From Valencia hispanica (lineage: Eukaryota > Chordata > Actinopteri > Cyprinodontiformes > Valenciidae): a stretch of DNA of 64,000 bases. The DNA lies in contig OY747702.1 of NCBI GenBank assembly GCA_963556495.2, forward strand, positions 46,023,680-46,087,679, written 5' to 3'. Positions within the stretch are counted from its first letter, which is position 1, and each line of letters opens with the position of its first letter. Positions 57,241-64,000 of this stretch are shown piece by piece. The notes under the pieces were generated by a model that was not told the DNA's origin, made no database searches, and saw only the letters and a list, made by a program, of their open reading frames with translations. The translations under genes were made by a program, and so were the position numbers.

Positions 57241-59750
57241 CGTCAGCATAACTTTTAAAACCTTGATACATGTAGTTGGCCCTTGCCTGATTAAGACATA
57301 ACAATTTATTACTTCAATGCATCTCTTAGCATCAGAGCAGGCCTGACAGAGGTAATGTACGGATATATGCTGGTGCTACAGAGCCTGCTTGCCTTGACAA
57401 TACATCAAAGTTTAATACAGAATAATAGCACTGCTGACAGCTCTCAAAAAGTTGCCCTCTTCCCGAGCAGGCAGATTTCTATCTTTGTGATCTGGGCCCT
57501 GTGCCCCGCTCAGCCTCACCTGTTCCGCCCTGGCTGCTAAATTACACCTGCGTACATGAGTGCATGTCTGAGCCAGCTGCTGGTGTTTTTTCTTTTTTTT
57601 TATCTTGCGAAGTCTCCTGGTAAAGACTGACAGGATGTTTCCACTGCAGAGAAAAGTGAAGCTTTGATTTCTTGTAAGAGGCTGTGGCAGACGTGTTTTG
57701 TGAATAGGGACTGTTTACATGCCAGCCCCAAGACTTTCACAGAGGGAGGAAGAGTGTTCGGCCTCAGGATGAATTATGGATACCACATGTCTAAAGCTGG
57801 AGGCCACTCTTCAGCCAGAGTGCTTTTCAAGGATGGGTAATTGAGGTATGCTGCTAAAAGATGCTAATATTACACAAAGAAGGCCTCAGAAACTCATTTA
57901 GAACACTGAATGGGTGTTATAAACAGCTTTAGGTTGTTGAATAAATTGCCTGTTGCACAACAGTTTTGTTAATATGCATCTGCATCATTAATACAATTAC
58001 ACATGCACACTTCCCCACCCTGGGTCAGTAAGATCTGGTTTTATATTCATTGCATCCTGCACGCACACACACACACACACACACACGCATGCATACGCAC
58101 ACACACTTTCTTTTTATGAATCTGTTGTTTCTTAGAGCCACATGCACAAACACAGATGCCTGGATGAGAGAGAAAGCCTACTAAACGTGAAAAGCATTTG
58201 CCTCAAGATAAAAGGCTTCACACCCACTGCCTACATGCAGAGTCTCTTCCGACACCTTCCAGCGACGGCGCATACTGTAGCAGAGGCTTGTGCTACGCAG
58301 ACACACTCAAGCTAGCATCCCTCCCCACACCCATCGGCACCGCAACACGCTTGCATCCCTGCTTGCATCCCTGCTTGCCTCTCGTTCACTCCATTTCTCC
58401 CTCTTCTCCTCCTGCCAGCAGAGTCCTCGTGCTACAGCAGCAGCCAGGAGGGGAAAAGAAAAGGTGCAGAAGCAGTAGGACTCGACTGTCGAGAGGGATG
58501 AGCTTCCATTAAAAGCCCAAGGCGCAGCCACCTTGTTTTCCCCCCACATCGTTCGGTGTGGCACGGTGGGGTTTTTCATGCGTGGAACACGCTCAGCCAC
58601 ACGCAGGGCGTGAAAAGCAACACTGGCTATAATGCTAGATAATTGCTTCCCTATTACCCGTGTCCTCAGACAAAAATAGCATGTCTCTGTAACGAATGTT
58701 GCCGGTGGAGCATGGTAGCTATGACTGCTGTGGCTGTGGATCGATTCACAAAGTGGACAGTGTTTTGCAAGCATAAAGTCTATACACCATCTCTACACCA
58801 CCTAGCAACACACTTTGAGCTAAATCATGCAAGAAATGCTCCATATGCCTGCTTGTATAGACTGGCTTGGCTCTTTCATGTATACTGAACGTAAACACAG
58901 CTTGTGTGTGTGCATTTGGTTAAGTGGCAATCCAAGAATAGTCCAGACATTTACACAGGCCTAACTGTGGTTTTTTCACACCTCAATGCTACCTGCATCA
59001 CATCCGCAGATCGCCCATCAGTCTCCAAACTCACCGCCGAACTCATTCCCTCCCCTGAGCCAGCCCCATCTCTGCATGATTGACCTAAGTTCATGTTTTT
59101 CTTCCACATAACAGATATTTCAGGTCCTACAGTGACTCTAGATGAAAAGCAGCACCTAACAGAAAATTGTTTGTGATTAAGCATCAGGAATGATCCATGC
59201 AGCTGGGATGTGTGTTCTCTCCTCATCGATGCAATCAGCAGTTACAGTGTTCTTTACCATCTCCACAGGAGGCATGCATGCATCTATAGGCACTGTTTAG
59301 TCCTACTGCACAATCAGAGGCATGTAATAACAACTCAAGCTGCAAATAACATTGGATTCACCTCACAGAACATGTGCATTGCAAATCCTATCTTTCATAA
59401 CAGCCAAAACTGGCTCAGCACATCAATAAACCCCCTCCTTTCATTTCATCTCCAGGTATTGCAAGCATGCATCCAGCTAAAGCAGGGAGGAAAAATGATA
59501 AATCAAATGTAGAACCCACATTCAAGTTGAGTCTGAAAGCAGTGGCAGTACAACCACTGCAGTGCAGTACTGTCCAAAACCAGGTGCTGAGATTCCTGCC
59601 TTTTAGAGCCCACACAAGGCTAACCATGCTGGGTAACTGATCAACTACAGCTGCCTGCACAAACACAACGCAAACAGAGGAAGGAAAAATAAGCAAAAAC
59701 AAGAGAAGAGGGAGAGGACGAGCGACTAGGCTGGCCTCTCGTGTACTCAC
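57241..59750. other. Unassigned 5' part of apln intron 1
   Basis: Contains a CpG-richer patch at 58200-58620 with overlapping frames on both strands and a CTTGCATCCCTG tandem duplication (about 58350-58375). As the first 2.5 kb of intron next to the promoter, it is a plausible place for regulatory DNA, but no site is identifiable. Confidence 0.4.
58064..58106. repeat. (CA)n microsatellite, interrupted
   Basis: About 11 CA units followed by GCATGCATACG and another short CA run, inside apln intron 1. Confidence 0.9.
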
Positions 59751-59817
59751 CAGCACCGGCAGAACACAGCAGAGACACCAAGAGCACAATCACCAGCGTC
59801 AGGATCTTCACATTCAT
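59751..59817 (-). CDS. apln: Apelin, coding exon 1 (start codon and signal peptide)
   Basis: This is the first coding exon of preproapelin, the secreted ligand of the apelin receptor (Aplnr), which acts in heart, vessel and endoderm/mesoderm migration. On the minus strand ATG is at 59817-59815. It is the first in-frame ATG after an in-frame TGA about 35 nt upstream, and it has a purine at -3. The exon encodes 22 residues beginning MNVKILTLVIVLLV: a short N-region with one lysine, a hydrophobic core and a small-residue end (CSAGA), a typical signal peptide, probably cut after Ala22 or Gly23. The last base (59751) is the first base of a Gly codon, followed at once by a GTGAGT donor (59750-59745). 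Joined to 40957-41117 this gives 75 residues, in the range of known apelin precursors (about 77). The open frame continues into the intron, but only to this donor is it coding. The N-terminus matches the fish apelin pattern I remember; no search was run. Confidence 0.93.
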
Positions 59818-60200
59818 TTCTGCACTCCCCTCTGGCTCTCCGCTAGTCACTCACTGATATACTATAGTGGTGTGTGTGTGTGTGTGTGTGTGAATGGGAG
59901 GGGGAGAGGGAGAGAGCAGCTGAGCGAGCAGGAAAGAGAGATAGAGACTGTGTGCTTCTGTGCGTGTGTCAGTTTCTAGGAATGTGTGTGTTTGTATATC
60001 AGCGTGTGACAGCTCCCTTTCTAAGACTGAAGGCACGTCTTTATCTGAGTTCCCCCACGGAGGTCTGAGAGTGTGTCTTCTTTTCTTCTGTCAGAGGATC
60101 GGCAGCAAGTTCAGAGGAGCTGTGAGTGAGCTGGAAGTCAGCCTTCAGGTCTGTCCGTCTGTCAGCGTGCCGGCGCGCATGTGAGCCCACGCTTGCCTTG
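59818..60200 (-). promoter_or_regulatory. apln: Apelin 5' flank / probable 5' UTR and proximal promoter
   Basis: Immediately upstream of the apln start codon on the minus strand. It holds a pyrimidine-rich (CA)n tract (complement of (GT)n at 59870-59892) and, 40-55 nt before ATG, an AT-rich word TATAGTATAT (about 59865-59856). The stretch further out to about 60190 is moderately GC-rich with CT-rich blocks. A transcription start cannot be fixed: the AT-rich word could be a TATA element giving a very short leader, or could simply lie inside a longer 5' UTR. Confidence 0.4.
59870..59892. repeat. apln: (GT)n microsatellite at the apln 5' end
   Basis: About 11 GT units (CA on the transcribed strand), 53-75 nt upstream of the start codon, in the 5' UTR or core promoter. 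Confidence 0.93.
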
Positions 60201-61839
60201 GATAAGGAGCCTACTTGGTCATGTGGCTTATGTATCACTGACTCTGTGGGTCACGGACAAGCCCTCCTGCCCCACCATCACCCACCATCTCCACCCCTTT
60301 CCTGCAAACACGCAAGTGCATGCGGCTCAGGGAACAGGGGTGGAATTAGGAAGGAGGAGGTGGTGCATGCAGGTTTATGATAAAACCCTTGTTGAAAAGT
60401 CTTTGAATCAAACAAAGCGCTTCAGGGATCCAGAACGCAAAACACCAGCTCATTGATGGGGGGGGGATAAAAGAAAAGAAGGTGCACGATGAGGTTTCCA
60501 GCTTTTGTGTCTACACCAGCTTTGCTTCCATATGCTATTCTGAAGGTGCGCCATTAAATCATTCGCACTGTTTGAAGTTAGTGTCCGTGACACTCCAACT
60601 AACAGCAGGAAAAAACTTATCAGAGCGTGCCTGACTCCACTGCTCGCACTGTTTGTTTCAACCCCCCCACAGTCATTTGTTTTATTTCGTTACACAGATT
60701 ATATTCTTTCAGTGAACAAAAGCGGCTAGTGAAACCACACCCTGTGAAATAAGTCAGCTTATTTCTCATTTCATGTGTTTATCGGGCAATAAACAGGAAC
60801 GGTTGCTGTGTATTGTGAGAAGTACACCAACGTTCCTTATCGCCTTTGGCCAAAGAAGGCAAAGTTTCTCCTTTTGGGAATAACATTTTTCAAGAAGGAC
60901 TATAAATTTTGTATTGTTTACCATAAGCATGCAGAATATGTAAAAGAAACAATGAACTCCACCCTGTTACATCATTCTATACTTCACCCTGGAGTTGAAT
61001 GATCTTGTCCAAAAGCACTTAATCAGACTGCAAACCACAAAGGTAAATCTCAGCAAAGAAAGAAAATAAATAAGACACTTAAACGACTGATTAATCTAAA
61101 TCATTTATGTCTAAGCGATGAACTGTTTACATGGGGTCAATTTACTGTGAGTCCAAAGATTTGAGTCCCCAAAGGACTGCAGTGACACATGATGGATTGA
61201 GCGCTTTCGGTCACAGCCTTAAAAAAATACCCCCCTCCCCATTTTGGTCCTCCTCCACACAACTTGTTCTTTATGTGTTGTCACTAAACAGTCACTTTAG
61301 TGGCGTGGATCTGAGAGGAGAGGCCCTGTGACCCTCGACTCTGCAGCTCCCGCTTCACACAGCTCGGCTATTGTCTTCACAAGGCCCCGGGATCCCAGAG
61401 GCAGGCTTGTCTTCCACCCACTTGAGCTCCGACAACAAGAGCACCTTCCATTTTTACATGCAGCACTTGAAGCTTTCACTTCATGTGAAGCAACCCCTAA
61501 CACCTTGAGGGTGACTAACAGACCCCGAGGCTAAAAGATGCTTATCCAAGCCTGACTTTTTTTTAGCACGAAGATAACTCGTCCAAGTGCCTTTTGAAAG
61601 TGTTTGTTCCCCACATTTTCTCAGAGGTGCTCACTGATCACTCACAGAAACCCCGAGTAATTATTTCCAATGGCACATAATGAGCAATACAGGGAGTTAT
61701 AGTTCCATTACAGACTCATTTAGTAGTCACGGGTAGTTAATTTAAAATTCATTTTCATGCAACATTCAGAAACAGTCTCAAAGCGATGGGGCTACAAAGT
61801 TCTTTCAAATTAACAGTTAATGTTACACTGCTTTACAAG
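60200..61839. other. Upstream flank of apln, unassigned
   Basis: Contains a G run at 60459-60468 and short frames without domains. Probably promoter-distal flank; no sites can be assigned. Confidence 0.4.
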
Positions 61840-62240
61840 TATTCTCACCTCCTGAACCTTTTCACATTTCTTCACAAAATAAGCAAAAAACTTCAATGTC
61901 TTCTACTTGGATATTATGCTTTTTTTTCCTCAATTTAATGTTTTGGCTCATCAAATTTCAATATCAGGCAAAGATAACCAGAATAACAACACAAAACAGT
62001 TTTCCAATAAAAAAATATTTTTTACAACTGAAAAACTATTCAAACCAACCTGGCCCTATGTGATGAGGTCATTACCATCAGGTATTAGGTTTTTCATCTC
62101 TCTGGAGGACTGTTGGCCCTTCCTTCTTTGCAGAATTGTTTTAATCATTTCACACCCCAGGTTTTAAAAGCAAGATCGGACAGCTACCGTCATGCCGAAG
62201 CATCTCAATCAGATTTTGCCTATTTTTCTTTGCACACAGT
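61840..62240. mobile_element. Tc1-type non-autonomous remnant
   Basis: TACAAGTATTCTCACCTCCTGAACCTTTTCACATTTCTTCACAAAATAAGC (61836-61886) resembles a Tc1 terminal repeat. AACAACACAAAACAGTTTTCCAATAAAAAAATATTT and CAAACCAACCTGGCCCTATGTG (62041-62062) suggest a known fish Tc1 MITE. No transposase is seen. Confidence 0.5.
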
Positions 62241-63420
62241 ATAATGTCCTTAGTTTGTGGTTTTAACATGACAGAAATGTAAAAAAGAAAGCTACATGGA
62301 TATGAGTATTTTCACAAAACAGAAAAGATATATGAAGTCAAACCAAAGCAAGTCTCCAGAATGCACTGAGTCCAGGTGTTCCTAATCTTATTTTATAGCT
62401 GTGGACTGATTAGCTGTTAAAATGTTATATGAACATCAGATAAGGCCGGGTGAGTCTTGGTAAAGTTGGCATTGAGGGCTTAAACATTAGCACCCCATTA
62501 GCTTTAAGTAGCTCGAAGCAATGCCTGTAATGAAAATCTAACAGATGGCGTTTCCTGTGTGTGTGTCAGTGTGTTCATAAGACAGTGGGGGATTTGTGGG
62601 GGGTTTGCTCAGGGATGTGGGGAGATACCTGGCAGCGTGACACAGGCAGCAGCAGCAGTCAGAGGGCAGCAATACAGCCACATACGTCTCAACACAGGAA
62701 ACACTTGGCTGTTTACAGGAAACGTTTGATGAAGGAATGCTGTAGATGTTGGATGCGGTCACTGATGATGGCTTTTCCTCATTCCTGAGTTTTTAATAAC
62801 AGGCAGACATTCTTAAGATGATAGAAGAGGTATACCTACATTTCCCCTCCATTTTGTGTCGTCATTTACATTGATTTAAATGAACAAATCATCAACAGGT
62901 GGTCCTTCAGCTGTGGAGAAAAAAAAATACAGCATTCATAATTATAGTGTTTCCTGTTTATCATCCACTTCTAAATAAAGCCGTCAGATGCTAATGAAGT
63001 GTGCGGATGTTTGTTTGCATTGCTGTTTGGATGATTAAATGAACAGTGGCAGGCTACCCGTGTTGTTGTTTGTCTAAACACTTCCGCATCCGCTTCCATG
63101 GGTCTAGCATCTATCAGATACAGCAGCTTTCATTAAAATAGAAAACTAATCAAACATCTCACTCTACAGGAGACCGTTTCATCATGACTGAATCCAGAAT
63201 GTCGGATCGAGACCGAGCTGAGCAATCAACGATAAAAAAAAGAAGGTTTGACTTTGTTGTTAGAATATTGCCAAGTCTTAAACAAACATAGCAACCGCTT
63301 CGTATTGTTAAATGTCAAGAAACACCCTGATATAACTACTCTGCCTTTAATGTAGAATTAATCTGCAATATTGCAAATATTCATTTTTTGTAAAGCCTGC
63401 AGGACGATTTTTTCCCAGCC
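62241..63420. other. Unassigned upstream DNA
   Basis: No repeat family, RNA gene or exon recognised; overlapping frames at 62538-62788 are incidental. Confidence 0.4.
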
Positions 63421-64000
63421 TTTGCTTGCTATTTCTCTCTAAGGCCTGAAGAACATTTCTAGGATTAAACGACTGATGTTGCAACAGGTCCTTGAAAAAC
63501 TCATCCATGCGTTTATCTTTAGTCGGATTGATTACTGCAACAACGTCTTCACAGGTCTGCCTAAAAAGTCAATCAGACAGCTGCAGCTGATCCAGAACGC
63601 TGCTGCTCGTGTTCCTCGCTAGAACCAGGAAAGTAGAGCTCATCACCCCAGTTCTAAAGTCCTTACACTGGCTCCCTGTAGCTCAGAGAATTCTAAATAC
63701 TCCTACTAGTTTATAAATCCTTACATGGCTTAGCACCAAAATATGTTGAAGACCTGTTGTCATAGTACCAACCACCCAGACCACTCAGGTCCTCCAACTC
63801 TAGCCTACTAAACATCCCTAGACTCAAACTAAACATGGAGAAGCAGCTTTCAGTTTCTATGCTCCCCTTATCTGGAACAGACTTCCTGACGAGTGTAGAG
63901 CTGCTGAAACTCTGAACTGCTTTAAATCGAGACTAAAAACCCATCTGTTTAGAATTGCCTTCGAGTAAATGATTGATGTCATATGTATGAAATGTGTTCA
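63421..64000 (+). pseudogene. LINE (L2-type) RT C-terminal region, cut by the window edge
   Basis: Plus-strand, broken by stops and small indels: LKNISRIKRLMLQQVLEKLIHAFIF, RIDYCNNVFTGLPKKSIRQLQLIQNAAARV (63522-63620), TPVLKSLHWLPVAQRI, PRPLRSSNSSLLNIPRLKLNMEKQLS, ETLNCFKSRLKTHLFRIAF. This is the typical region after the catalytic RT core of fish L2-type LINEs. It lacks its 5' part, and its 3' tail runs past 64000. Confidence 0.8.

Larger units (their letters stand above)
41118..59750 (-). other. apln: Apelin intron 1 (18.6 kb)
   Basis: Bounded by GTGAGT (59750-59745) and a pyrimidine tract plus CAG (41130-41118), with matching split-codon phase on both sides. It holds old Tc1-type remnants (41930, 43870, 52130, 55230), an (AT)n tract (50396), a SINE-like tail (57127) and a (CA)n tract (58064). 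The rest looks unique, and long introns of developmental signalling genes often hold enhancers, but none can be pointed to from sequence alone. Confidence 0.9.

Noticed and set aside
58198..58774. Overlapping frames of 104 and 155 codons in a CpG-richer patch
   Set aside because: No domain, conserved start or splice context; probably composition-driven and inside apln intron 1.
59641..59750. Continuation of the apelin signal-peptide frame past 59751
   Set aside because: It crosses a strong GTGAGT donor; the residues beyond it do not resemble apelin.

Overview
The window is vertebrate nuclear DNA from a ray-finned (teleost) fish. This follows from a split apelin gene with the fish form of the peptide, a Rex3 (RTE-clade) retrotransposon, many Tc1-like transposon remnants, teleost MITE-type repeats and (AT)n/(GT)n microsatellites. 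There are no operons, prophages or CRISPR arrays. The species cannot be named from the sequence alone.

One host gene can be read with confidence: apelin (apln), on the minus strand. Coding exon 1 (59751-59817) carries the start codon and signal peptide. An 18,633-nt intron (41118-59750) separates it from coding exon 2 (40957-41117), which carries the rest of the prohormone and ends in the apelin C-terminus GPMPF. A consensus splice donor lies six bases after the stop, so the 3' UTR is itself spliced. A good acceptor at 35968-35970 and a poly(A) signal at 34680-34685 suggest a non-coding exon 3 at about 34660-35967. The whole transcription unit therefore probably spans about 25 kb, and the remaining 34 kb on the left is its downstream flank.

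The left half is mostly transposon debris. Position 7897-13568 is a stacked nest: a Tc1-like element contains a CR1/L2/jockey-type LINE, and that LINE contains a reverse-oriented Rex3 copy and a hAT-type element flanked by a perfect 8-bp target duplication. At 17201-18766 lies a nearly intact Tc1-like transposon whose two long terminal repeats differ by one 21-nt deletion and four substitutions. Other notable pieces are three MITE-like elements in a row (23281-25258), a 649-bp element with about 230-bp inverted repeats (28558-29206), a 34-bp minisatellite (30133-30281) and a degenerate LINE (37040-37700). The right edge is the 3' part of another LINE.

No previously unknown gene system was identified. 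The most useful results are the apelin gene model, the datable insertion nest and a few structurally odd repeats. Many repeat assignments rest on remembered family resemblance, not on a search, and their confidence values say so.
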